From: Nymphaea colorata
Lineage: Eukaryota > Streptophyta > Magnoliopsida > Nymphaeales > Nymphaeaceae
Length of the DNA stretch: 64,000 nucleotides
Assembly (NCBI RefSeq): GCF_008831285.2
Contig: NC_045147.1
Location: forward strand, 6,540,334 to 6,604,333
Direction: 5' to 3'
Shown here: positions 13,244-25,089 of the stretch, in pieces
Position numbering within the stretch: position 1 is the first letter of the stretch
How the letters are laid out: each line of letters opens with the position of its first letter
Made by a program: the position numbers and the translations under genes
The notes under the pieces: model-generated
Databases searched by the model: none
What the model saw: the letters and a program-made list of their open reading frames with translations, nothing else
What the model was told of the DNA's origin: nothing

Positions 13244-13245
<2 letters not shown>

Positions 13246-13282
<37 letters not shown>
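13246..13282. repeat. (AT)n microsatellite
   Basis: An uninterrupted AT run of about 18 units. Confidence 0.95.
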
Positions 13283-13285
<3 letters not shown>

Positions 13286-14863
13286 AATGCATTCGTAAGG
13301 GCATGGTTGTGATCAATATAAATACAAATATACTGATGACATTGACATGAGTCCTTGTGATGATTTGTATTTGCCCTTATGTAGATGTGCTTTAAAAGGC
13401 TTATGAATTTTCTCTAGACAAGTAGTAGATTAAACTAGTAAGGCATTGGGATTTGTGCCCAAGGTGGCATTATGGTAAACTCCAAAATGTGATTCATAAT
13501 GATAATCCCATAGGTAAATATATTGAGGAAAGCATCAATCTTGCTTCAGCAATGACATATGAGAGTGCGAGTGGGTCAAGTGGTTGGTTTTATCCTAGGA
13601 GGTAGTGGCATAACATGAGATTGTTGTGGTTGCACACTCCTCCATTTGTACTGGACGGCCCATATGGTATTGAGTGGCACAAGGGCTCGGGGTTTTATTA
13701 AACTTTTGTTTAGAGAGCAAGGTGTCTCCTGGTCCATCAACCCAAGTGTCTAAAGGGGCCGGTCCACCACTTTGGGTAACGCCGGTGGTTAGACCTTGCT
13801 GCTGCAAAGGTGATCTGGGATATCTTAGGAGCCTTCACTATAGGTTACCCTCGATCTGTTTGGATTGCCTGGTGAAGACATGTTTTGTGCTACCTATGAG
13901 TTGTGTCTACAGGGTTTTATGTGGTTTGCTCGTCATGATGACTATGATCATTGTTAATGGACCACTATTGTAATTTTACAAACATGTGGAGGTCATGTAC
14001 ACCTCATTTATGATAATAAGATATAACTCTATGGTGCATTATGAATTGATGACTTATGGATCCCAACCATGAAGTCCTCATATGAATTGTTTGATATAAT
14101 TATATACTTATTTTGTTACACTATGTTCCATTCATGGCTGCATGTTATCATAATCAGAGGAATCTAACCATTCTTTCTATCTCTATAAGTAGTTATTGAG
14201 ATATCGTGGGCTACAGAATTGACATCTTTAGTTTTTGTGATGGATCGGCATTGGCGATCTAGATACTGCGTTGAATTTGGGCTTGGTAGATATTTTAGTT
14301 GTTTGAGTTTAAGTGTCTTTGTGTAGGATAAAAAAGGGTGTCTCTTAAAACAGTGTTGGATGTTTTGTTGGTGTTTGATTTGTTCACATTTTAGTCATTA
14401 CGCAAGTTTGTTTAAAGTAAGACTCAATCTTTGCTTCTGTTACTATATATAAAAAAAAAATGGAGTAAAAAACTTGGCTTGTGACATTATCGGTCAAGAT
14501 TTACCAGCTTCAATGACTCCTCAACTTGATATTTTTCATTAGAGAGGGCTACTAAAATTGTAATTGAAGGAACTCCTGTAACTTCTTATACATCTGTTTG
14601 CAGTTAACTGAACTTTACAATCGTACAACCACTATGAATTTAGTAGCTCATCAAAAAAGTCACTGAAAATTGCTATTGGTGTTCCTTTGCTTGGTCACTA
14701 AAAGGTCTTATTTTGATGCTATTGAGCCTTAATCGTGATTGGCCAAAAGCCCTTTTATTGTCTATCACCACCTCCTGATTTGTGATAGGATAATGAATTT
14801 GCTTCATGATAGGATATGCTTATCATTTGCTAGCTATAGATTATTGGTTTGTATGGCATTGGT

Positions 14864-14866
<3 letters not shown>

Positions 14867-14912
<46 letters not shown>
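14867..14912. repeat. (AT)n microsatellite
   Basis: An uninterrupted TA run of about 23 units, some 480 bp upstream of the DCL start codon. Confidence 0.95.
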
Positions 14913-14913
<1 letters not shown>

Positions 14914-15288
14914 CATGATAAGATAACTATCTATCAACTAACATCCAGCTGAAGTTTTTTTTGAAGGCACCTCCAAAACTAATTTCTGGTTATCCAAACA
15001 AAAACTGAAAACCTGATTTCATTTTACAAAACCAGGTTTAGACAAAAACCTTTCTTTTTAGGGATGTATCCAAAGAAAACCATAAAAACTTTGTTGTCAT
15101 TTTTTGTAATCGTATTTTCTCCTTCTTCCGAAGCTAGAAGAAGGCTTCATAACACTCGACGGTTTCTATTTGATCCGTCTCACGGTGACGGGCACGGACT
15201 TGTTCGCAACTTGCATCGAAGGAGCACTGGGAGGATAGAGTTACAGCCTTACAGGGAGAGAGCGTCTTCGATTTCTCGACCTCTTTTG

Positions 15289-15289
<1 letters not shown>

Positions 15290-15320
<31 letters not shown>
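15290..15320 (+). promoter_or_regulatory. (TC)n tract in DCL leader/promoter
   Basis: An unbroken TC run of about 15 units lies 75-105 bp upstream of the DCL start codon. Pyrimidine tracts of this kind are common in plant core promoters and 5' leaders. No clear TATA box was found, so TATA-less initiation near this tract is an inference. Confidence 0.5.
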
Positions 15321-15322
<2 letters not shown>

Positions 15323-15393
15323 GCACAGATGTCTCAGCCACTCTGCGACTGAAGAAGAAAAGCCCTTCGAAGTAGAGACGTGTGTGGGAGATA

Positions 15394-18300
15394 ATGGCTT
15401 CATTTTGCAGCTCCGCCCCACACTTTCACTCTCTCATTCTTCCTTGGTCTGCTACGTCTAAGCCCTACCCTTTCTCCTCCCTGAGAATTCCTGGATTTGT
15501 CCCAACATCATCTGCAATTTTCCTCACCTTGCCATTAAAGACGCACCCTTCCCGCGCCCTGAAGACCAACGACGAGACCAACGACCCTGCGCTGCTTCGG
15601 AAGCCCTCAATCGCCTCCGTGGATGCCAAGAGCCTTGTGAATAAAGGTAGCTTCTTGGGGATTGCCAATCCTGGCGACGACGAACGGATTGAGGAGGGGT
15701 CGGAGGGTTGCAGGAGCGGTGGTGATTCGAGGTGGGTGAACTGGGAAGACCGGATTCTGGAGGATACCGTTCCTCTCGTCGGCTTCGTGAGGATGGTTCT
15801 TCACTCTGGCAAGTGAGTCCGGTTCTTCGTTCCCTCAATCTTTTCCTGTCTTCTCAAATTTTAACAACAGGAAATATGAAGCTACCACTAAAAACTATCT
15901 TTTAAGATCACTAACTTCTCTAGGTGGTTTATCAGGATCAGTAAGTTTGTGGGTCAGGCGTTTCCCATTCTCATTGTTCTCATGAATGACAAGCTACACC
16001 AAATAGGCTTCATATGCAGTTGTTGGATTTGCTGCATTCCTTTTCCTGTGTTACTAGTTGAGCCTGCATGATCGTGATCAGCTTACGTGTCTGTACTAAT
16101 CATGGAACAATCATTTCTTTATCATTCATAACAAATGATTTTCTGTCCTTAGTACCTACCTGTGAATAGGTGTTTGCATCCTTTTACCAGTAGACCACCT
16201 CTGTTGGGTGGATCTATTACAAATATTTCTATGGAAGATGGCAAACCAGTGATGTATTTACTAAGTTTTTCCTTCTTTTCCCCCTTGCATATTTTATCCA
16301 AAATAGGACTGCAGGTGTAAATCCAAAATGTAGTTGGCACTTTCTTTTTTCCGGTGATAGAGAAACTAAGGTAATTTCTTAACCTTTGTCACATGAGTGC
16401 TGAAAATATACTTCCACAAGCCAGTTGCACATCGGCACCGGATGTGCTGTTGGTAGGGCTGTTAAAATGGTTAGTATATTTTTTCACAGGCTTGTTTTTC
16501 AGCTCATACAGCGTTGAGAGTCGTTCCCAAGCCCTTGATCAGCCTTCACTCATCTCAAAACAGCAGAAACTTACCTTGTTGGATCAAACGAGGAGTACAC
16601 AGTTGTGCACCTCTTCAAGCTGAGTCCAGAATAGCGGTGGGCCTGATGAAAGCCTGCAGCTGAGCCAGGCTGGTTGCCTCTTCCTCGTCACTCTCCAATC
16701 GCCAGAAAAGTATGTCAGCAGCCTTATTGTCTGCCCCTTTTCTGTAGCGAATCTCAAACTCGTACCCCATAAGCTTCATCACCCATTTTTGCTGGACAGG
16801 GGTGAGTCCCTTTTGCTGCATACAAAAACGCAAACTGTTACGGTCAGTTAGGACTAAAAATTTTTGTCCAAGCGGGTAGTGTTTCCACTTTTGGACTGCA
16901 AACACTATGGCAATCAATTCATGTTCATAAGCTGAGCATGCCTTGAATCTTCTGCCCCGATGGGTTGCTGGTTTTGACTCACCACTGCACCCACGCGCAC
17001 CTCCGATGCATCGGTCTCCAATGTGAATGGGGCACTAAAGTTAGGGAGTGCTAGCATGGGCGCAGAGGTCACTGCCTGCTTCAGCCTCTCAAGGGCCATG
17101 TTGCTGTCTTTTGTCCAATGCCAAACACCCTTCTTTAACAGGTCTGTCAAGGGTTTGGCAATTTCCCCGAAGCCTTTCACAAACTTGCGGTAATAGCCCA
17201 CCAATCCTAGGAAGGCTCTCACACCCTTAACATTTGTAGGTGTCAGGCCAGCACCTTACAGCTTTCACCTTGTCGTCCTCCATCCTTAACCCCTTGCTGT
17301 CTATTGTGTGCCCCACATAGGTGACCTGTGGGCTGCCAAATAGGCACTTAGAGGCCTTGGCAAACAGATGGTGGTCTCTTAGCAGTTTAAGGACTGTCTC
17401 CAAATGCCCAACGTGTGTTTCTTGGCTGCTACTGTATCTTATGATCTCATCAAAAAACACTAAAACACTTGCGAAAGTACTTATGAAAGATGTCATTTAG
17501 GGCTTGAAAGGTGGCTGGCGCATTCGTGAGCCCGAATGGCATTACCTTGAACTCGTAGTGCCCTTCGTGCATTTGGATTTTGGAACGCAGTCTTGGATGC
17601 ATCCTCTGCAGCCACCCTAATTTGGAGGTATCCCGCCTGTAAGTAAGTCAATCTTGGTGAAAATGGTAGCCTCTTTAAGGGAATCTATTAAATCCTCTAT
17701 TAATAGAATGAGGTATTTGTTTGAACTGTTACGGCGTTCAATGCCCTGAAATCCACACAAAACGTCCACGTCACATCCTTTTTCTTGATCAACAGGGCAG
17801 GCGATGAACAAGGGCTCACGCTGGGTTGGATAATGCCCTCGCGTAGCATCTCAAGTATTCAATTTCTCAATCTCTGCCTTTTGCATGTGGTTGTAGCAGT
17901 ATGGCCTTAACTTGGCAGGTGTGCTGCCTGGGTTCACTTATATCCTATGATCATAGGTCGTAAGGGGAGGAAGCCCTGTTGGCATCTGGAAAACAACAGC
18001 ATACTGATCCAGCACAGGCTTCAAGAACTCAAGAGTTCCCTCTTCGTTCCTTCCATGGGCATTATGCTCCTGGTAGCTGTAGGGCTGAACTGACATCAAC
18101 AGCAGATGCATATTGCCCTCTGTCCCTGCGACCTTAACGATTTGTCGGTTTTCATCTCCGTTCGTCGGTACTCGCTGTGCTGTTAGCACCACCTGCTCTT
18201 GATTCGGCCCATGGAAGGTCATGCACATTCTTCCAAAGTCCCATTCAACCTTGCCCAACTGCATCGACCACTGAATTTCGAGCACTATGTCTGCTCCTTC

Positions 18301-21300
18301 CATTGCCAAGGGATATAGCTCTACACCGAATTTCTGGCCTTGCACATCTACGGTTTCCTGCGGGCATTTCCCTTTACAAACCAGGGTGCTACCATTAACA
18401 CGGTTGTCCACCAAGACTTTAAATTCTAGCTGCTCTTCTATCCGGCATCCACACATTCTGGCAGTTCTTTTGCAAAACAAAATTGTGAGTGGAACCCGTG
18501 TCCACCAAAATACTAACAGATTGGCCGTACAACTGTTCCTGCAACCTTATCACCTGCGGTACATTGTTGCCTGCCAATGCATGGAAGGAAATCTCAGACA
18601 TTGCCTCTTCCGCCTGCACAGGGCTGCCTGCGCCTTCTTCCCCTTCTGCCTCCTCTTCTTCAATCCCTTCTTCATTAACTAGGTACATGTATAACTTCTT
18701 GCAGGTGTGCCCTGGTGACCACCTGCCGTCGCATTGAAAGCACAGGCCCTTGCACCTACACTCTTGAATCTGAACTGGACTGAGGCGTCTCATCACCTGT
18801 TTGTCGGCTGGTTCTGAGTTAACCAGCTTGGAATCCCCTGTTTCTCTGGGCAGAGGTGCAGGTTTCCACGGTGCCAAAAGTGCAGGTTTCCACGGTGGTG
18901 CCTTCACTAGAGGTTGCTGTTCCTCATATGAACTCCCTTTTCTTTTGCTACCCTGGCCATCTCAAACCCCTCTAGAAGTGTCTGAGGACGATCTGCCTGA
19001 ACTTCCACCTTGATGTCCTCCTTCAACCCGCCAACAAAGGCCCCTATGAGTGCTTCCTTTGGCCGCCCTCTGACCATGTTACTGAGTTCTTCAAACTCTA
19101 CCAGATATTCCATTACCGACCCTTTTTTCTGAATCTTAGACAACTCGATGTTATAGTCTAAATATACGAACGGCCCGCATCGAATCGTTAAAGATTCTAG
19201 AAAGGAGCACCAAGATGTGCGGCCCTGTTTGGCTACTAACTGGCGGTAGCAGCGGATAGCTGGTCCTTCCAGGTGGACCGATGTGTGAGATGCCTAAATA
19301 TCTTCAGATATATTCGAGCATTCGAAATTTCGAAGTACTGCTCCGCACGAAAAACCCAGCTCAGTGGGTCGTCGCCTGAGAATTTCGGAAAGTCCAGTGG
19401 GTGTTCTTACCCCTGTTGGCATCTCCCCATTTCTGCTATTTGGGTCTATCGTAGATCCTTGTGGAACTTTGAAAGGCATACTTGAATGAGGGTCTAGCAG
19501 GTGGCCGAGAAGACGGCAATCTGTTCCTGTTGCTGTCGGCACCCTCCCCTTCAGTCAGTGTTCAGCTGGAGGAGTTTGGGTTGTTTTCCTATCGCCCAAC
19601 CATCTCGCGCAGCAAGTGATAGTCAGCTGCCCTGCCATGGTCAATTGCTACTCTGCCCTGAGCACTTGGATGTGCTGCTCTACCACTGATCGCCCAACCC
19701 TAAACTACTTATATGGGTGGTCAATGTACGGGGCTCAGGGTACTAGCCCTGATCCTATCTGACCCGATACCCTCTTATTTTGTATTATATTGTCAAAATA
19801 TTTACAACTTAGTCCCGTGACCAACACACTATCACTGTGGATCCTTTCATCCATTAATCATCAGTGAGTAATGCTGTGGGAGTCTGTCAAAACACAAAAT
19901 TCGAATGTCCTTGCAACCATCCAAGTGAATTATCAAAAAGGTTTCTTAGGCAGCAGTTAAAGTTAGTTGTCGACTAGTGTCATATAAGCAGCTGACAATT
20001 CCTTACTGACTGTCACTCCATTTGACCCTATGCCATCATGCATACTTGCTGCCGTAATCTATGCATGAAATGGTGGAATTAGCCCAACTTGTGTCTATCC
20101 TCGTTTGTGAACCTAACACTGCACATCGACATGGCTTGTAGAGCTTGCAACTTTCTAAGGGTCCTTTTAGTTCATTCCTTGTTTGCACCATAGACACATA
20201 TCATTTTCAGGTGTCAAAGGACTGAGGATTTTGTTGGGTATAATACGGTTGAGTTGTTTTTCTTGGAAAAATTTCGAAAAGTTTTAAAACAATTAATCAT
20301 TCACCAAGAAAGAGAAAGGTAGCCAAAATCATAAAATAAAATGCAAGAAATGTGAAAATAGAAATATGGTAATCAAAAATGTAAAAAATGCCAAAAAACA
20401 CACAAAAAGCATGACAAAAATGAAAAGAACAAAAAAGTGCAAAAAAAACACCTTGGTTTTGCATTTATTCTGTTTTTGGCATTTTTTTCTAAAAAATGCA
20501 TTTTTCCTTTTTTCACCTAACTTGTTTTTAACATTTTTAACACGTTTTTTTTTAAATGCATTTTCTATGACTATGATTTGATTTTGCACCTTACCACACG
20601 GGTACTCCTTACCCGTATGGTACGGGTACGGGTACGGCCCTAGGTACGGTCAACGCAGTACCGGGTACAGTCAACGTACCCGGGATCATTTTTGTCCATT
20701 TTCGGACTCGGTCAACTTTGACCAAGTCCCAAGTTGTCCAGTTTTTGAGTTGAAAATTAAAAATCCCCCTCTTTTCTTGTTTCCTTTTTCACTCTAAAGT
20801 CTAAACATTTCTTGTACATAGTTCCTCACAACTTTTCATTTAAAATCTTCCATACAATGTTTCAAAAATCCATTCATTCTCTATAACTTGACTCTTCGAT
20901 AATAGTGTGAGCCATAACCATAGTGATGTCAATATATCTTAAAAGTGTGACTTGTTGCTCCTTCTAATCTTGATGATGCGACGGAGAATCAAGAAAGTTG
21001 ATATATTTGTATGTTAAATTACTTCCATACTGTGTTTTGTGAATATGTTATTCATTTTCAAATTTTTTGATATATATATATATATATGTCCGCGTGTGTG
21101 TACGGCCGTACTCTGCACCCAAATTTTTTGAAAATGGTCCGTACCCGTACCTATGTGACATAGTTTTGCACCATGGTGCTGCAAATTCTCAAGTGTAGAG
21201 CTTCTTGTTTGACTTAGCTTCAATTGCTTCACATGCTTTCTTAGCATTTCCTAGCTTGTAAGAAGGAATGTCATACCATTGACTTGGTCAAGATAGACAA

Positions 21301-22355
21301 AGTTGGTCCACAACACTTTCTCCCGCCAAATTTGTTGACGTCCTCGTTGACTCTGTACTTGCTTGGGTAAAACCTAGCTTCCCTTTGTCTTTGTCATTCA
21401 GTCTAATACTTCCCTTCAAACAATGGAAGCATTTCGGGTTGTTTGGCAGCTAAAGTAGTTACATACTCTTCCATGGTCTGACCATAAAAATGGACATATT
21501 CATGGAATTGTAAGGTTCCTGCTGCCAGGTTGTTCTTTGTCCACCAACTGCCTGTTCAGCAACTTTTTCTTTAATAAGGTTTCTCAAACCTTTAGCTCTT
21601 TGTCTAAAGTAGTGATTCATATATTGTACGTTACAGAACTGCATCAGATATGTATTGTATCTATTAAGAAATACAATATAATGCACCAGCCATATCTTAA
21701 GAGGATGGTGCATTGCATGTGTATCGTACATATCATACAATATGGGTTCAAGACGCGAAAGTAACGGTTTACACCCACTTTTTTCGAATTGGGTTTTACA
21801 ACTCTTTCATTCCGTCTTTTGTAAGCATTTTTAGGTGTTGAAGAAGAGGTTTTCCTGCCGGTTTTTAAGAAAAAATTGCCGATTTGATGTTGAAATTGTT
21901 TTTTCGAAGGAGATCCTGGATAATATCAGCAATGTTATTCAATTTGAAGGAAATGATAACGAGAATGAAGATGATGATGATATTTCATTTGTTATTTGCC
22001 TTGAATGATTTCATCTTATGATGTATTACACCTTAAAGGCTTAAACTTATTTCTTGATGTCTATGGTTTATGACATTAGATTCTGTTATGTTAAGTACTT
22101 ACATTGATAAATATTCATAGCTATATATGCTTATATTTAGGTATGACTTGTTTTTTTCTTAAAGATTGTATTTTTCTAGTTTTTTTCTAATTTTTGCTAT
22201 TTTTTTCTTTTTTATCTTTTGAATTAATAAATTTACAGTACATTTATGATACAGGGCGATACATTAAGATACAATATATCTATTGGCCTGACTGATACAG
22301 GTTGCAATGCACACTTTGCAACATTGGTGTAAAGAGTCATCTGCCCACAGTATAT

Positions 22356-22434
<79 letters not shown>

Positions 22435-24947
22435 CTTTTTTAAAAAAGATGTGATAAAAACGCAAAAAACACTGTGCAAAAAAACGTCAAAAATATTGTG
22501 TTGTTTATAAAAAATCAATAAAATAAAAAAGTGTGTTTTTTCGCACCATTTTTTGCTACATTTGGATTATTTTCTCAACAGTGGCATGATAGTAATATTA
22601 AAAAATTTAATGTCAAAATGGAAACAAAGAAAACCTGGACTTCTTTGGACTTTGGAGGTGATGAGTTGTTTGGAGTTTTTAGAGAAGAAAACGTTTCAGT
22701 GGGAAGAGGGCTCATCTTAGGGTTTGGATTTGGGGAAAAACCATCAATGTTGGAGTTATGGTAGAAGATCATGCCAGAGCGGTCAACCATCCCCACCAGT
22801 GCTATTGATTGCTCGAAAATCTCACCATACGTGTTGCTGCAAGCCTAGAACATCTATCTAAAATAAGTCTTCCACTCATCCTTTTCCAACATAATTGTTC
22901 ACTTCTTTTGGCTTGTTTAGGCCCCATTGTTCGTTCGTGTTTCTATAATTACTGCTGAAGCTAACGTTCTAGGTTTCAGAATTTCGAGAGCCCCTACACA
23001 CATGTATGCTTTCCAAGCTGATTGCTGCAATCATGTTATTAGTTTCTCATTTTTCTATTTTTTTCTAATTTCGTTAATTTTTTTACAAGTTGCTGTTTTC
23101 TTCCCTTTCTTTCGAAAAGAACGATCTCGTTGTATTATATCTGAGAAAAAACTCACTGTTTAAACCTGTTATATAGAGTGATTGCTAGAAAACATAACAA
23201 TAGGTTAGGGACAAAAATTAAACCCTTTAAAATATGATATTTAAAGTGTTTTTTTTAGGTTTTAATAGTGTTTTTATAATAAGCAAAAATGTATGGCTCT
23301 CATAGCATCAACATTTTGGTAATATAGAAAAAATCAACATTTTTTATAAAAACAACTTGATTCAAAGCATGTTTTGTATCAAAATAGTTTTTTGTAAGTA
23401 TATTAGGATGTCTACGTTTTATTTAAAATAATTTTTAAGAAAAAAATTAAAGGGTCTGGTTTTTATTCCTGACCAAGTGTCTGGTTTGTGCCGATTTCTC
23501 ATTAGTTTCTCACTTATTTTATTTTTCCATAGTTTTCAAGATTTATATTTTGATTCATCCTATTGCTTGGCTTCCATTCTCCCACATACTCTTCAGGAAT
23601 GTGTAGTTTGATCGAGTAAATTTCCTATAGTATGTGTGCCCACACACAAAACACACATATATATGGGGAATGGGCTCCATTTGCCCCTTTTAAGACTGGT
23701 TTTTCCCTCTCCTCTTTCGTTTTTTTTTTCCAAGCATTCTTGTCATCCTAAGTTTGGCAAGGTGGCACTTCAAAAATTGTCTCATATGTATATATATACA
23801 AATAGTTGTCCAACGGCTAAAATTTAAAAATTTCTCTCTAAGAGGTATATACATTAAAGCCATCATAAACTGTTGCTGTGGCATAAACCATTGCTAATGC
23901 CAATATAGTGACTTTTTTAGTTGTTTTAGTGAAAAATTTTTAATTTTAGCTATCTAGTGCCCAACATGATTGAATCATCCTCCATGGACACACGCACACA
24001 CACATACATATATACGTATATGCACATATCCGCACACATAGACACAAAACATGTATGCTCACAAGTTATTTTGGAAATTGTGCCTGCATCCACGTGACAT
24101 GCCTCTCAACCCTTCTAGGGCTGAGACTCTACCCTCATGTATCCAAACTTATACGTGGAGTGTCTTTTGTTTAATTAAATTTTTGTTTGATTAACCAAAT
24201 TGTTGTTTAAACATGCCCACCATGGTAATTGATAGCATTTTGCACCTAGTATATATATATATATACACACACACACATGCACACACACACATATATAAGC
24301 TAACCAGTGCCCTTCAAAAATATCAAATATGATATGCATGTTTCCATTTTTGTGTATGTATATTATAGGTAAATGACTTATTTCTTCAATTTTTTTTATA
24401 ATGTATATATGTGTGCATCTCTCTCTCTCTCTCTATTTTATATATATGTGTGCATCTCTCTCTCTCTCTCTATTATATATATATATATATAGTCACAAAA
24501 AATGTTTTCTTCGAAAAAAATGCGAGAAATAAGTCAGCCATTTAAACCTTAAAAAATGCTGCTTTTATAAAAAAAATACGTTTTTTTGTGTTTTTTTCAT
24601 TTTTCACGTTTTCTAATACCAAGCTGTTTTATTTTCTAATTCTTATTGCTTCTTATTTACTTATCTTTTGATGTTTGTATTATTAGTTTGTTACTTATTT
24701 CATTTTTCGTTAATTTTCAGGATTTTTTCAAAATTTACCATTTTTTTTTCCTTCTCTCAAGCTTGCTGTATTATACCTGAAAAAAACCTCACCATTTGAA
24801 ACACAAAAATGTTTTCTATGACTATGATATATATACAATGAAACCTTCTATATATATATGTACTTTTTGTGACAGTTTTTAGCGACACAAAAATAAAAAA
24901 TAACTATCTGGCCATAGAGGTAGCATCGGCTGATTTCAATCCCCCAT

Positions 24948-24994
<47 letters not shown>

Positions 24995-25033
24995 CGTTTC
25001 TCCTTACACCAGTTTTTTGGTGTAAGGGATATG

Positions 25034-25089
<56 letters not shown>

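Larger units (their letters stand above)
7324..15060. other. Intergenic DNA, no gene recognised
   Basis: Open frames here are short, overlap in several frames and show no family motif. One near 13674-13973 is intact for 99 codons but has no recognisable feature. The stretch holds microsatellites near 11826, 13246 and 14867 and a small imperfect duplication around 8660-8790 (ATATGAATCAATTAACTTTG-like). No tRNA or rRNA gene was seen. Confidence 0.5.
16615..19745 (-). mobile_element. Truncated Ty3/gypsy (chromovirus-like) retrotransposon
   Basis: On the minus strand the order is gag, zinc knuckle, aspartic protease, RT and RNase H. The sequence stops inside the region after RNase H, so integrase, 3' LTR and probably the chromodomain are missing. 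No LTR was found at the gag end either. The RT-RNase H wording ([20 protein letters not shown]) resembles plant chromoviruses. All frames are broken. It lies antisense inside DCL intron 1. Confidence 0.88.

Noticed and set aside
13674-13973. 99-codon plus-strand open frame
   Set aside because: No recognisable motif and an overlapping opposite-strand frame; not supported as a gene.
15134-15838. Long open frames antisense to DCL exon 1 and its leader
   Set aside because: Shadows of GC-richer coding DNA and the TC tract; the sense frame is the conserved one.
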